From: Trichostrongylus colubriformis
Lineage: Eukaryota > Nematoda > Chromadorea > Rhabditida > Trichostrongylidae
Assembly (NCBI GenBank): GCA_963978905.1
Contig: OZ022256.1
Location: 46,920,001 to 46,984,000, forward strand
DNA: 64,000 nucleotides
Direction of reading: 5' to 3'
Shown here: one piece after another, positions 12,240 through 26,200 of the stretch
How positions within the stretch are numbered: position 1 is the first letter of the stretch
How the letters are laid out: every line of letters begins with the position of its first letter
The notes under the pieces: generated by a model
The model's input: the letters and a program-made list of their open reading frames with translations, nothing else
What the model was told of the DNA's origin: nothing
Databases searched by the model: none
Program-made: the position numbers and the translations under genes

Positions 12240-13110
12240 TTAGGTTGTTCCAAAAGTCTTAAAGTATTTTTTCGATCATCACTTTTTATTTTTTTTTCGT
12301 CCAACAAATAACAATTAGGCAACAAGTATTGACCATTGTTATCGGCAACCCTCTGCCACTTTATGGGAGAATCGTTGATTCCCTTCTCCCAAAACTCTGG
12401 GTTCTGAGAGTCGAAGAAGTCAGCGAGCGCCTTCGCAAGCAAGTCATAATCAACGAATTTTCTCTTGGCCAGGAAGGATTCGAGAGGATGGGTAAGACGA
12501 TAGCCAGAAGGGGCAATGTCTGGAAAGTATGGCGGGTGAGGTAGCACATCCCAGCCGAGCTCCTATAACTTGGCCTGGGAACTTTTCGCGAAATGGAAGC
12601 AGCGAAATGGGAGCGGGCGTCGTCATGATGAAGTGTGACCGCGGACCTTTCCCGGCACTTTTCTCGAACAACGAAGGCGAGCTGCTGGAGCTGGTGGGTG
12701 CATACGGCAGCGGTGACTGTCTCGCTTTGTACAAGCACCTCGCGGACAGCACAGTCTCAAGCGTGGTTTGTCTTTCATGTCAATCTTGCCGTTGCTGAAG
12801 CTGATGAACCAGCGGCGCACGGTCACGTAGCTCACACATCCCTTGCCCAATGCAGCGCTGATGGAGTGGCAAGCTTCCGTCGTTTTGGTGCCGCAAGACC
12901 TCTCATAATAGATGACACCGCGAGTTGGGTGGGTATCGACAACGGGCATTGTAGCTCCCTCCACGGGATCTGGTGGGTCAATATATATTTTCCTAGTAAG
13001 CTTAGGGAACGTTCTACCATATTCCTGAACCGCCTGGACCTGCCTCGAAGTGAACAAGAGTTACTGATCTTTTTTTGGAAAAATACTACAAGACTTTTGG
13101 AACAACCTAA
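12240..13110 (-). mobile_element. Mariner deletion derivative, copy 2
   Basis: The inverted ends are TTAGGTTGTTCCAAAAGTCT (12240) and AGACTTTTGGAACAACCTAA (ending 13110), a 20-base perfect pair. On the minus strand decayed transposase is readable: an N-terminal start near 13057, a helix-turn-helix piece (VSYVTVRRWFIS, KIDMKDKPR), then after a deletion HDDARSHFA, and the hallmark PPYFPDIAPSGYRLTH before a C-terminal piece ending near WQRVADNNGQYL. The region carrying the first catalytic aspartate is lost at the same junction as in copies 1 and 3. At 871 bp it is non-autonomous. Confidence 0.9.
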
Positions 13111-14599
13111 TTTGCCCGTTGACGCCGCTGACGGCGGCAGGCAGGTGATTGATGACTGTGTCGACCCAAAATATGACCGCGGCCTTACGCATGTCTCAGA
13201 AAGGCTATGGTTACTGCTCAGATCGCCATTAAACGAGGCAAATAAGTGGATCTAATATTGATCTATAGCGTTTGGCAAATTGCAATTATTTTCGTCCACA
13301 TAACCACAACCAAGCTCTACGTGGGTGGCCGGTAAACTCGTGTATCAAAGTTTCGGCAATTTCCGTGTCTCCGACGCGAAGGACAAATTAGCCGGCTGAT
13401 GCAAGAGCTTCCTGAATTTTTTTTTTGCATTTGCAGACGACTACAACAGGCTTTGACTCTAACTCTCTTCTTCCCATCCCTTATCTATTCGATTTCCTGG
13501 CACCAGTCTTTCCCTATAAGCACACTGACGTTCGAGCCACTTCATATCTTATCACAACTTGTTTTTTTTTTCGGCAATTCCACCTCACTGAGAGGCTCGG
13601 GTATTGGTGAAAACAATGGTTCGCATGAGGTTATGAGGGGGAATGAGCCATTTTAATTTTTGCTATTTTTTTAACAACTGATTAACATTCGATCTCGCAT
13701 ATTTACTTATAACATAGGTCATGAGCGGAAGAAAACCGCATAGGACTTGTTCGATTCATGCATGGACCACCGGACCCAGTACTCTACAGTTATCCCTTCG
13801 ATAAACTTCTTCCTGAAGCTACTTGAAGTGGCACCTATTTGTTAGGTGTTACAGATCAGCTTTCGAATCCTGTAAATGATCTGCGACCATGCTATTATAA
13901 CGCCCTAGTTGGCATCGAACAAGCTATTACATTTCTTCATTACTGACTTATACTTTCTTATTTACTCCCTTTTCAGGCTATTTTCTTTTCAGAAAATTCC
14001 GATTTTGCCGTAGCAGATGGCATACCGCTTCGGCTAAATTCTAAATAAATAAACGATTAATCAGCTAATGATTGTAAGGATGGATCCGTCTTAACAAAAG
14101 AACATATCGTATCTTCGATTAGACTGAACCAAAGAGTCTATCTTCGATTAGACTGAACCAATCACACAAAGAAATCTGCAGAGAGAAGCAGAAGAAGGTT
14201 GTGGAGCACTCCAACGTGAACGAATCCACTGCATCGGACGATCTGCGATATCTTGACCGCCCAGAGTAGCTGCTTATTCACTGCATCCAAATGCTCCCTG
14301 GCAACTTTTGAAACTCTTACCATGATTTTGGGAAACTACTGGCTAATACACGCTAGAACTGTGTTTTCAAAACTCTCTTACAGCGCGGCCAGAGCTACTA
14401 ATGGCACAGCGGGGGCTCAAGCCCTTCTGTTCCATAGCCAAGAATAAGATTTACGGCATAAGGAGAGAGGCATCTACCGAAGTTCATTGCAGAGTGACCG
14501 CCCGACTGGTGAAAGTCAAAAACTGTGTCTTTCTCGGCTCCACTGTGCCACTTGGGCGTGCGCACGTTGCTGTGTGCATCACATGAAACAGACAATTCA

Positions 14600-14672
14600 G
14601 CCCCCGTTCATACTTTGCGCACCGACTTCGCCACCGCCATCGGAACGCAAAGTACGAACGCGAACGCGAACA
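14600..14672. repeat. MITE remnant of the CATACTTTGCGCACCG family
   Basis: The left end CCCGTTCATACTTTGCGCACC and the inverted right end CGCAAAGTACGAACG face each other over about 70 bp. Relatives lie at 20999, 45003, 52540 and 62543. It is short and internally deleted compared with the 62543 copy. Confidence 0.6.
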
Positions 14673-15529
14673 ATGATTCTTTGTGGTATGTACATCTGTA
14701 ATATTATTTTGTGATGCTAGGATTTCGTAGTACTTGGAAAAGAAGGCAAGTGTTGTCTGCTGCACGCCTTGGGTACGGCATCTTTCAGCTACCATTAATA
14801 AATAGATAAATAAATCACGAAATGTGTTAGTGAGTCTAATTTATTCTTGAAACGCCCTCAGAAATCGGATAAAAGGGTCACGCCATTGCCATCATGTTGT
14901 AAGCATAACTTGGTCGGGATGGGCAAGCGCCACCGTCCCCTTCAGTCATCGGTTGTTGTCGTTCAGACATTTGATTATGGACTATGCTGAGAGTGCACAG
15001 AAAATCCCAGTGATGCTTTCGGGGATGGGATGCTGTCCTACATAGTTAGGCAAATCATTTAAAGATTGTTGGAATCGCGACAACGAAGTGCTCCGACAAC
15101 ATCAATTAGTTATCAATCAAAAATAGAGACAAAAAATAATAGGGAAAGATCACCGGCGTTCCCATCACAGGATGAAATCCCTTCTTTGGAGCTTACCAAC
15201 TGCAACCAGTTCGAGCGTCCACTCTTTTCTAGGTATACTGGTAAGTATGGGTATGATTGGCGATGTGCCCGAGGCATACACAAATAATTATCTAGCTTTT
15301 TGGTAACTTCGTCTTTATACGAAAAGGTGACCTATGATTTCGGAAAACGCAGTGAGACTAAAAGAGAAGGACCTGAAAAGTGTTTGGCAATAATTCATAA
15401 AAGAGCTGAAAAGGTGGACTCTGAGCAGTTGTTCGAGTGACTATTAAACCCACAAAAATAAGGGACTAACACTTAGTCCTGGCTACGACGCCAAGAGCAT
15501 GTCAACTTCGTTACCACAGCCGTAAATTA

Positions 15530-15684
15530 CAGTCCATTTCCCAAAAACTGAGTAGGCGTGTCCTACGGACTAGTATAAACGTGTATCAAACTCTCTCAAT
15601 TCTCTCACCCCGCCACACACTCTCACTCTCGCCATTCACCCAAGTTCGAAGGACACGCCCAATCAGTTTTCGGGAGATGGACTA
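15530..15684. repeat. Palindromic MITE, 155 bp
   Basis: The left arm AGTCCATTTCCCAAAAACTG pairs with the right arm CAGTTTTCGGGAGATGGACT. The arms continue through GTAGGCGTGTCCT and AGGACACGCCC. Arms are about 34 bp with a few mismatches. The centre is a CT-rich stretch (TCTCTCAATTCTCTCACC). No coding capacity. Confidence 0.65.
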
Positions 15685-16417
15685 TACCTGTGCTGTCGAA
15701 TTATTGCACCCCCTGTGATTCGTGCACAACACAGATGCAGTGAAGCACTCAAAAACTGCACGAGAGTAGTGCGCGCGCACTACCGTAGCGTGCGTCGCGC
15801 TCCGCAATTTTGCGATAATTTGATGGTGAGGACCGTGCGATTTGCCCGGACGAATCGCAAGGTATAACCTCAGCCAAAGAGACCAGCGTGTGGAGCAGAA
15901 ATAACACGCCCCAGAGAGAGTGCGCTAAACGACATTTGCGGTTATGAAATCGCGCGAATTCCGTGATCCGTAGGATCGCAGAATCGCGAGGTATAACCTC
16001 AGCCAAACTCAGTAGCGCCAACTGCGCACCTTTGGTTCATAATCACCTTCGTAACCCCCTCCCCCCTCCCCCTCCACCTTCACTTCTGCGTTTGTTTTCA
16101 TTGTACTCCGGCAAATTGTTTGCATGGGCTTAAAATACATTGTATTTCGCTGGATACACCCTCGCATCCATCATATGATAGGCGACTACGATTTAAGAAA
16201 GTTATGAAGAGTTGAAAGTCAATATCAGTCCTTGGGACTAGTGGCTTGGGAACTGGAGCGCTCCAATCGAGCAGTCAGTTCTGGCGCCAATTGAATCCTT
16301 TCAAATCAGAACGTGCAGTTTAGGGTTTTCCTTTTATTTGACATATCGCACTTCACTCAGTCTCGTGTGGGATCGTTGTGACATGCACAGCTTGTGGCCT
16401 CTGAATTTGATGTTTAG

Positions 16418-19400
16418 ATGCGATACACTGTAGTGGAAACGGATTTTGGGGATGAAGAAACGAAGAATTTCGGTAAACGCGATGAGTTCGTCAGTTTAAC
16501 CAGTTTATATGAAATCAAAACACTGGCAACAATATCCGGTTGGTTTCTTTTCTTCTTATTTATGTTTACCGCCAAAGTTTGATCATTCTCGTCGTTTGAG
16601 GGGATTTTGAAAACACCGAAAATGAAGATCCCGTCGGTGAGTGTGCACCGCCACCAGTTTTCGCTGAGAGTAATGAAAAATGGCTTGCAATCGCTGTGGA
16701 AGATGATGTTTCCATTTTCGCAATCAGCTTCGATTTGCAGCACCTTTTCACACAACCTTTCAGAGGTGAGCCCTTATGATCTGTGCTATTCGCAAAATAC
16801 AGATTTAACCATGCACAATACGCTACTTTCCCAACGATAAGTAAACTGACAACAAGAGAAATGAAAATTGCCGCTTTCTTTCCGAACGTTATCTTGAGTG
16901 AATGCTTTGCAAACTCAAGAGTATTCATTGAACATGTGTGTTTGTTGTGTGCACGAGTGATTTACCTTTGATTTATTGTGTAGTTCCTTTTTCTACACCC
17001 CCACCAATGATCGTTTCTCTACATCGCCTCCCCTTCAAATTGTTTAGTTGTTGTAATTGTAATGGGAAGTGGACACGGATACGTTGGGCCGAAGTGCTCT
17101 GTTGCCGTATTCACGTGGCCCCGATCCCTTTTTTTCAATAGCTGAGTTATATTACGTCTCGTTAGTCATTTCTTGGTATTTTGATTACTTCACGCAATTC
17201 CTATATTCGCTGCACTTCAGCTGGATCATGCATTTGCGGAATCGGGTGGCTAGGAGATAGTCACATCTTAGCTGTGGTTACGACTTCCATGGATGTACTC
17301 TTTTTATCAGCTGAATCGCAGACTGTAATTACGGCTTTGGTGAGCTTTCCGTGACATTTCTTATATAGTGCTTTCTCCATGTTACGTAATGTGTTTCTTC
17401 CGATGAAACTCTCAGAACTTCCCATCGACGACACCGTGCAAACGTGCTTTCGTCTCCTCGGATGTGTTAGACGACATATGCTGTCTGTCAGTTGCTCGAC
17501 AAGATGGAGAAATTATAACACTTCGAATTCCTGAATGGTCTGTTTTGACGGGACCTTCGAAAGAATCCGTACTAGCCAGTTGCAAGGAGGTTAGTTCTTT
17601 CCCAGCTGTTTGAGATCTGCTTAGGTTAATCTCGTGTGTGGACGCTATCTTAATTCCGTAAAAATCGCATCCTCTGCTGCTATACGGATGAATAGGTTAA
17701 GGTCGGGTACGACTTAGTGCTGTATACCATGCCTGGTGTGCCCTTTAGCTCAGTTTTATCCCGTGGAATAATAAAACTTTATTATGATTTGGATGCAGCG
17801 CATCCTCTTAGCAAACGGCCTTATGAAAGGAATTTTCAATAATTCCAACAATCAAAAAAAAATCTTTTGACGAAGGCAAGAACACTAGCAATCAACGCAG
17901 TACCATGGAGTAACTTCACGAACGTGAGATGGATAGAAAGAACAAGTCCATTTCTACCTGATTACATGCTTGACTCCTCCTCATTTGATGCAGATCCCCG
18001 CCATTTTCTGTACTTTTTCCGACATTTGCTCGTAAATTTTGGAGGTTACTGTGTTCAGATGAGTTTGAGTTGTGTTGGTGTAACTAGCCATACATTGAGC
18101 ATGTGATTACAGTCGCTACAAGGTGCTCAAATCACACGAGCAGTGAGCAAATGGTCAATAAATTATTTGGTCTGCACGGGCAATCTTTTAATACAGGTGA
18201 ATCATGATTTCGACCTGCATTTTATCCGTCAAATAGGCTGCCACCAGACTATGCGAATTGACGCTGCCGCTTTCGCACGCAATTGTGCTACCTTGACATT
18301 TTGCCTCAGCATCGTGTGTGAGTTGCCACATCGCAAGATCGCAAAGTCTGACTGCGCCTTTACTGTCCGACTTGCTACAAATGAACTCCATCAAAAAAAA
18401 ATACCAGAGTTTGTAGGCTCCTGCGCAGAAATCGCCATTACAAGTATGTCAACTAGAAAGCACTGGCGCCGAAGCCCTCGGCGATGCCTATTCAGGTAGT
18501 TCTATATTTTGACAGGATTTTTTTTTTTTCGAAAGAAAAGTATTTCAGCTATGGAATTTATACGGTTTCGCTCCTGTTGTAATAATCGTTTTCTGATGGG
18601 GCTAACCTTCGATGGTGTCCTTGCTGTCAGTGACCTCTGGACTTTCTCTACCGTTCTAGAAAAGAATCTCTGCAAGAATGAGGTACACATTACATAGTAT
18701 ACGGCAGTGCTGTCTTGTGAAGGCAAACTCATGAAACTCGAATTCCTTCACAATACCGAATCGAGAATGGCGCAGTTATAAACACTTCACGTGCAGCTTG
18801 CAGTCTGCTCAAAGTTCGAGTGTAGATTAGATGCAGATGCATGTGGATCCAATGTTTCTGCGATCTTTCGAAACAGCAGGACATTGAATCGAATCATGCT
18901 TTCTGTTCGCGTGAAATGCAAGCAGACTGCAAATCCTTCGTGACTCATAATGCGGCTTCAGTGGGGTTCATTTTTGACATGTTAGTCCAGCAAGCAACGA
19001 TCAATCAGACGCTTCTTGGTGGTACACATCTACAGTGTGCAACAACTATATAATTTATGGTGTTTATTCATTTTTTGCTAATTTGAGATCTTGCACTGGC
19101 CAAGTTGTGTTAGTTTCACGCCAAAATATTCATTGGACAAGCCGCACTGAGCTCTACATGCCATTTTTTGCACTGAATAAGCGGTTTTCGAAGCAATTGC
19201 GCTTTTCAGGAGGAGGTTTTTGCTGACTTCATGTTTGTTAACAAACCGAAAGTAAATCCCAGAGTGGGCACGATTGCTCTCATAGTGAAGACTGAAAATC
19301 GCATGGAGGTGCGTTGTTATTCTTGACTTTGTGGAAGAACATTCACCTTTACTTTATAGATGCAAGTCCGCTCATTGGCATCGTTGGAAGTAGTGTACTG

Positions 19401-20232
19401 CGTTGCTGTTAATGAGAAAACAGCGTTGCTACCAGTGTCGGAAACAGCGGACCGTGTGATTTTGCTTGTAGAGTCGTTCTCATCCAATGCAGTGTTAGTT
19501 TTGTTGAACAGTGGGAAGTTGATTCTAAACAAACCTACATTCATCGAGTCGAGTTGGTGGAGCTGTTGCGTGGTTTCAGTGAAGACAGCTTGCAGCGCAG
19601 GGTGTGCTATGTCACGCGATAGCTCAACTGCCAAATTTGCTTACGCAGATTGAGCCTGAGGCTTGGCTGGTGTATGTCATCCGGTTGTCAGGGTGTGTAC
19701 AATCCTCGAACGAAAAAATATTCATGAGTAAATGGTGTCACGCGAGATCAGCTGAGAGATCCTTCACTCCAACGTGGTATAGCTGATCCTGTCGACAGCA
19801 TTGCCCTTCAGGAATATTAATTGTCTTGTGAAAAATTAGTTTCGATTCGTAAAACTGATATAACAGCCAAGACAAGCGACGATTAGGTGAGTTGGTTAGC
19901 TACTTGGAATGGTGCAGGTATTTGCCATGTTTTCACTGGCCGGACCTTGGTATTCCCACAAAATTTATAAAACATGAAAGTGAAGTGATTATACAACATT
20001 GAATGTAAAGTGGTCCGGAACTTGTGGATCAACCTATTAACCATCAACATAATCTTTTCTATTCTACTTTCGCCGTTCAAATTAATGAACGACTTTTAGA
20101 AATGATGGTGATATGGTGAAAGTGCGCGAAATAGTAGAAGCTCAGCCAGAAATGAAGCTTCAAAGACTTATCAGTCGAAATCAGCTCGATCAAGCCGAAC
20201 AGTTCGCTACCCAATTTCGTTTGGATATTCAG
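16418..20232 (+). CDS. rod-1: rod-1 block 1: N-terminal beta-propeller exons
   Basis: Predicted exons are 16418-16538, 16601-16765, 17221-17339, 17416-17589, 18197-18313, 18429-18495, 18549-18682, 19210-19308, 19360 to about 19492, and 20100-20232. The translation has the strand-rich repeats of the KNTC1 N-terminal propeller, for example EKWLAIAVEDDVSIFAISFD, DICCLSVARQDGEIITL and FLMGLTFDGVLAVSDLW. In known complexes this propeller contacts Zwilch. The last exon starts the solenoid. After about 19492 the open frame shifts by one base relative to a second coding-like run (VELVELLRGFSEDSLQRR, near 19550-19600). Either a tiny intron is missed, or the base sequence has an error there. Exons 5 and 6 rest on weaker similarity than the others. 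Confidence 0.78.
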
Positions 20233-23200
20233 GTGTGATTTGCATAAACATCTTTTCACTTGGAAGATCTTTTGCTCTTGTTCTCCTCTTCTCGCTCAAC
20301 TTCAGTCTCAAGCTGATGCAACTCATCGACACTGAAATTCGAGAACTCTCGTTGTTATAGATGAAATGATTCATAATTCAAGACAGAAAATGCCTTCTTG
20401 GGAAACGTTTTGTTTCTGGAAATATACTGAGAGACTTATGAGTCGAAATATACTGGGAGACTTATGACGCCGTTTTTAAACAGGGACAATTCTCTTAAAT
20501 TTGATTTATCATCAATAAATGGAACGAGAACGTGGAAATTCAGGCTAGAAACTGATCTCTTTCTAGTTTGCTGTTGGATTTCTGCTAATCATCTCTTATT
20601 TTATAGAAAGTCCATGTTGCAAGAATGAACTATCTTTTCACACAAGCTACAATGGACGACTCTGATGATGGGTTTTCAAGGTTGATGAAATCCTTTGAGA
20701 ATGTGAAAGACCACAACTTGGTTAGTTGCTTAGTTTGATTTTTCTTTTTATGTAGTGCCAGTGTGAGTGCACATCTTATTATTATTATTCTTGAGTTCGG
20801 AGCTATGTTCGATAGATTCCATATGATTAACATTATCAGCCAAAAGGTTGCAGTTAGGAACTCGGCTGTTCGGGTAGTTCTGACTCACAGCTTTCTAACA
20901 TGTGATATGCTTTATCGTTCCTATAGAGTTTCCTGTTATATTTCTTGTCATCTCTGTCGTGCAAACGTATCGAATGCTGTTTTACGCTTTGGACGTTGAG
21001 GCTGTGGTCGTACTTTGCGGTGCCGGCTTTAGGGAGTGGCTGCGTACCTCTGCGTCTCCGCCTGCCACTCTGCCTCGTTGGCTGCGTCATTCTGTACCTC
21101 CCCCGTGCCACTCTCCCTCGTTGCCTGTGAACGCAGCCGCGCCCTGCCGGCGGTGAGTATGACCGCGGCTTAAAGCGGAATCGCTTATGAGTGGTAGAAA
21201 TTGGGCTATACAAGTGGAGAAGCCGATTGCTAAATATATTATACAAATATATACGGGACTATGAGGACTCATGGCACATTCTCTAGTCTTTGACATCTGG
21301 CCTGATGTTCCTGTTAAGTGTCAGAACTAATCCTTCAGTTCCTAATATCCCATTTGCGCTCATAGGTATTTACGTCCATCAACGCTATCTGCACGTAGTT
21401 ATTAGATACATCACCATTATGATGTGGTGTACAACTTCACTCAAAGCTAAGCAGACAGAAATGGTTGCACTAATATTATTCAAAACTAATGTGAGTTTAG
21501 AAGATTAGGAAGCCTTGCCCTGTTCCTTCTTGCTGATGAAAAAGGCAGATGATGCAAGCTTTACTGCGGAAACGAGGCCTGTGTTGCTAAGTCAGATGTG
21601 TTTCATTCGAGTACATCTGGACACAGCTGCAAATGTTCTGCCAACGGCTTGTTGTGAGTGTGGAGTGCTGTATTATCTGCCTAGCTGCTTCAGACTGTAA
21701 TTCATGCTTGGTGTCAAACCCCTGTTTCCCCCTATAGGTTTATTTTGTGCGACGCTCGATTGGGTCTTAGTTATGTTATAAGAACAATTGAACGGTCGGC
21801 AAATATTATATGTTTATCAAGCAAATGATTCCGCGATTTCTGCTGAATAGCGAGTCGTGGTTTCATGCAAATCCATCATTCTCTGATACTGCAAGCAGAC
21901 TGCATCAGTGATTGCATGGGACGGCCGATGTAGACGTCATTACAGCACTAGAGCATTCGTTCATGTAGACGTCAACTCCGAAACCACACAATCGATGTTG
22001 CACATCGTGAAAAAGAAAACTTGCTGTGAAATCTTTTCCAGGTGGGAGAAATCTGCTTCTCCGGTGCAGTAACATTCGAGAACTACGACAGGATAACTAA
22101 CTTGTTGACGTATGCAAAGAAGAGAGCCATAACCGGTGAGGAACACCTATTTGGGTTACGTTATCCACTTAAGTGAAAGTTAAACAGATCATTTGATTGC
22201 TGCATGTTTTCAGATTCTGATACCATTGATCGATTGTCTCAAGCATCTTACGTATTAGCTACGTATCGTTTAATGAACGGCCCTGAAGATGCGAATTTCG
22301 ATTCCAACTCGCTCTGGCAGAATTTTGTTGCTGGAATACTGGGAGAAGGTGAATGGCACGAGCTATTCATTCAAACTCTGGGAAATGGATTGATCAAGGT
22401 GTGGTTTCGTTTCGGTCTGTTTTGACCTGAATGTAGGGAACCATCTGCATGTAGACATTGGAAACCGCTCCGATCTCTATCTCATTGAGCGACAGCAAAT
22501 TAGTAGTCGCGTACACAAATGATTCCTATCCTACTGTAAGATGCAGAAAAAGTATTGACCGCCTGACAAAGTCTTGCCATACTAGGAAGAAAAAAGTATC
22601 AGCATGAGTTTTATTGGTATATGCAATCAACAAACAGCTCCAAGTAACACATCATAAGATGCCCCCAGAATTCTATAGGAATGCCTTGGACCGGGAACAA
22701 CGACGAAGAGGACGAGGAAAACATGTGCGTGGTTCGCAAGTGATCGCCATGCAGATCATCTCATACTTCGGTAAGCGTAGTCACAAAGCGAGCGGGTTAT
22801 GGACAGTAGCGCAGGCTTTGAGCTTCCTCGGAGCGAAATAGTTTAGCGATCTGATATTTACGCAGTTTGGGGGAGCGTTGTTGTAAGACCGTGCAGCGGA
22901 GTATAAAATTCCGCAAATCCGACGATATTCGAGTCAAGAAACCATGTAGTGGAAATAACTTCTCCAGATGGTCAGGAGACATGCACGCCTTTAGAGAATA
23001 CCTCACCTTGGACTCAATTCGGATGACTTTTGGAACGAAGCAGCCGCGGCCTACAAGGCGTGATCAGGACAACATTGGTTTCTATGAATTCACAATCTCG
23101 CGACAAAGACCACCGCATATGCTGGATCGATACGCGCGACTATTCCTTGTGAGATATCTCGGAGAGCGAAGCTTGCATTTCTCCACAATTTATCCGATTT

Positions 23201-26200
23201 CTGAAGTCTAACGAGAGTCTAGGAGGATTGGCACTGCAATCACTTGTGTCCGACGGCATACGCTCTCCCTTGGCGTCTTTGTCACCGTGTACCAGCAAGA
23301 GGCAATTTTATCAGAGTTTACACACACATGAAATGCCTGTTAATCCCCCATTCTCGAGTACAACTCATGTCGATACCTTCTTTTTTAGTATGGCAGGGCT
23401 TTGTCAAGCGGTCAATACTTTTATCGCTTCCTGTACACAGGGTGTCCTAGAATTATGGACGCCTGAGTTCTTGTCTCTTTGTATTCCTCTATCAATTGTA
23501 TCATTCCTTTTCTTTCATTTTCTGTGCAGTGGATGCGCAGGATCTTTTACTGGGGTGCGTTCTTCTCGGGGTGAAGTTAATGATATTTTAAGATTTTGGA
23601 AAATCTTCGAATGCGCTTCGCGGTCATTTCCTGACGGTCACGCGTACCCGATCGTACTTTTGTCAAAACGAAAAACGTTCACGAGCTGAACCGTTGAAGG
23701 CAACCCATCGTGGCCAACAACGTCAGGGGGGGAACACCATGCCGATAGGATGTTTGGATGCAGGCAAGCGGGACTCAGTAATGATTCGGAGATCAATGAT
23801 GGCACGCTGTTGGTTTCCGTCGATTTCGGCGCAAAGCTTACGGGAATGCGAACATGAAGAACACGCTGCTAGGCCAATTAAGCATTGGCCGCACTGGTAC
23901 TCCGTAACAACACTTGGTGAGTTTAGAGGCGTGACGTTTTACAAAAGTGATGCCGACCTATCTGTCCGAAATCATCATTTTCCGAGGAGTCTGTCAAACT
24001 TCCCAAAAATCGATTCCATCGATCTCCTGCCGGGGTCCTCAACAAAAAGCAAGGTCTGGATAATGAAATGGGGTTTATTCATTACCAGATATGCCTGATG
24101 AATAACCCAATGGGTGGGTAATGCTTTAGACAAAAAAGTTTTATGAGGCCACATGGTGAAGATGATAAGCAGTGATTTTCTGTTTCAGCGGTAATCGAAA
24201 TTGCATAATGTTCACAGAAACGAGCAATTCTAATCGGTCGTCTGATGACGTGATGTGATGCGCAGTAGTTTGTGTGCCCTCCGGAAGTGTTGAATGGGCT
24301 GTATGTGTCTTTAACGGGAGGCGGGCGTTTTTTCTCCGGTCCATAAGGGCTAGTCACGCGCACGATAGATGGCGCGACCAATGCAAGGTCTCACACACTT
24401 GAATCCTTTGAAACTTTCCCAAGGCAATGACCTCTTTTAGCTGTGGCGTGAAATCCATGTGAAACTTGAATCCAAAAAACGAGTGAGGTTCGCATTTTGG
24501 GAATGGAATCATGCTTCTAAAAAAGCATTCAAATATCTCTGTTTGAAAGCTGTTATAGAAGACAGTTAGGTCCTTAGTAATCAATGAGACCAATAGAAAA
24601 AAAAGAGAGCAACCGACATTCTCAAATGAAGTTATCGAACATCTCTAAAACAGTCGGCACAGTCAGTTGCTAGCGCACCGTATCGCGCTAGATTCGGTGA
24701 GCGCCCGTGTTGAACCATATGGGGTTGAGGACCTTTATTTCATAGGTTCAAAAAGTCTATGAAAGCATTAGCAAGGGAATTCGAAATAATTGAGCCGAGT
24801 CTTCTGGAGCGTCTGTGATTTCATGTCCTTCTTCGAAAATCATGAATTAAGAACATATGTGTGAGCATTCTCATATGTTGCAGGAAGCGCGGATTTTGTG
24901 GAACCGTCACATAGCTTCTATCACACCATTCTTTTGTAATGTCGACTGTGAGGATGTGACGGAAGCTAATTTGGAGAAGTTTTTCAACGTGTTACGACTG
25001 GCCCTTTTGAGTGAGTCGCATGGGTTTTGCTTCTCTCGCCATTACAGTGTTATGTATGAGTGTGGCTATGATACGATTTCGTTAAAATGAAAAAAAATTG
25101 AATCCTTGTGCAGAGGCCAATAATAGATGACACAACACAAACGCCGAGATATGTAGTTCCGAACATAGCGTGACATAAACTTAGTTTACTGTGTTTTAGA
25201 ACGGATGCTGATGGTTTCGCCTTCAGATTTAATACATTCGAAAAAGCTATGCCATAAGTTACGGTATGACGGCGTACCTCGTATGTGAGCATCCTGCACG
25301 CTGGTGCATGTACGTCATTAACATTATGTACACTAGGCACAGTCGCAAAGGGCGCGGCTGTGCAGGGCTTATGCCGGAGAACACAACCCATTAAACATGA
25401 AGAAATAAGAGCACTGTTTAATCATCATCTGACACTGTTCGAGTGAAGTTGCTCGGAATACTGCTTGAAAAGACATCTCCGAAAAGATAACTCGAACCTG
25501 CTTACGCAGGTGCGAAACGGAACATTGGCGACCGCTCATTGATATGGTGCAGGGACAAAGTGGGCAGAGGTATTCAAACCAAGTAACAAGTTGTAGATCC
25601 CGCGATATGCAGACATCAAGTCTCTGCGATCGGTTGTTAGTCTGAATGATAGCAGAAATTATATGAAAGATTCATTTCCTCTTTCACTTGTTTTTCAAAA
25701 ATCACCTTACTTTTTAGGAGACATTGACTGCTGGCGTGATATTATAGCGTTTTTGGAGTTCGATTTCATTCCGACTTGTCTATCGAAAATGCCTAAGCAG
25801 GTAATATCGGTAATATCAAGTTTCAAGAGAATCTTACCAAGCAAATAGCAAGCGTGGAAAGACATAAAATGGTGGGCAGTCCAGCCTTGCGAAGCGCCAA
25901 ACATTTCATTTTGTTGTTTTTGATTTTTGATAACTGCTTTTTAACGCCGCAGCTCGCGATGCGAAGGTTACTACAAGGATGCTGAGTTATGGGCAAAAGC
26001 TCCGGTGTCGGACGGGACTCGAAACCGCACTTCATCCTTTCCGGGGATATGTGCTAATCCATTTTGAAATCAAAAATATCAAAATCAATATTAAAGTTTT
26101 CAGCTTCACAGTTCGATGCCGATATTGGCCAACCGGCTCAACACATACGTGTGAGTGCTGATAAGCTATGGTAAATATACCATTCAAAAGCTGAGTTGAG

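Larger units (their letters stand above)
13111..16417. other. Intergenic region upstream of rod-1
   Basis: No protein gene is supported. It contains a 24-base tandem duplication around TCTTCGATTAGACTGAACCA (about 14113-14162), a MITE fragment (14600-14672), a 155-bp palindromic element (15530-15684), and two direct copies of AGGTATAACCTCAGCCAAA (about 15861 and 15988) about 0.5 kb before the rod-1 start. A possible splice acceptor, TTCACTCAG, lies near 16350-16360 and could receive a spliced leader or a 5' UTR exon. Confidence 0.45.

Noticed and set aside
12635..13255. A 206-codon plus-strand open frame
   Set aside because: It is the antisense shadow of the mariner transposase remnant on the minus strand (12240-13110) running on into flanking DNA.
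18143..18499. A 118-codon frame as one complete exon
   Set aside because: Only 18197-18313 fits the rod-1 phase and similarity. The later part is better explained by a separate exon at 18429-18495 in another frame.
22614..24381. Several 60-150-codon frames in the 2.5-kb rod-1 intron
   Set aside because: No domain, no splice-compatible phase with flanking rod-1 exons, and frames overlap on both strands.
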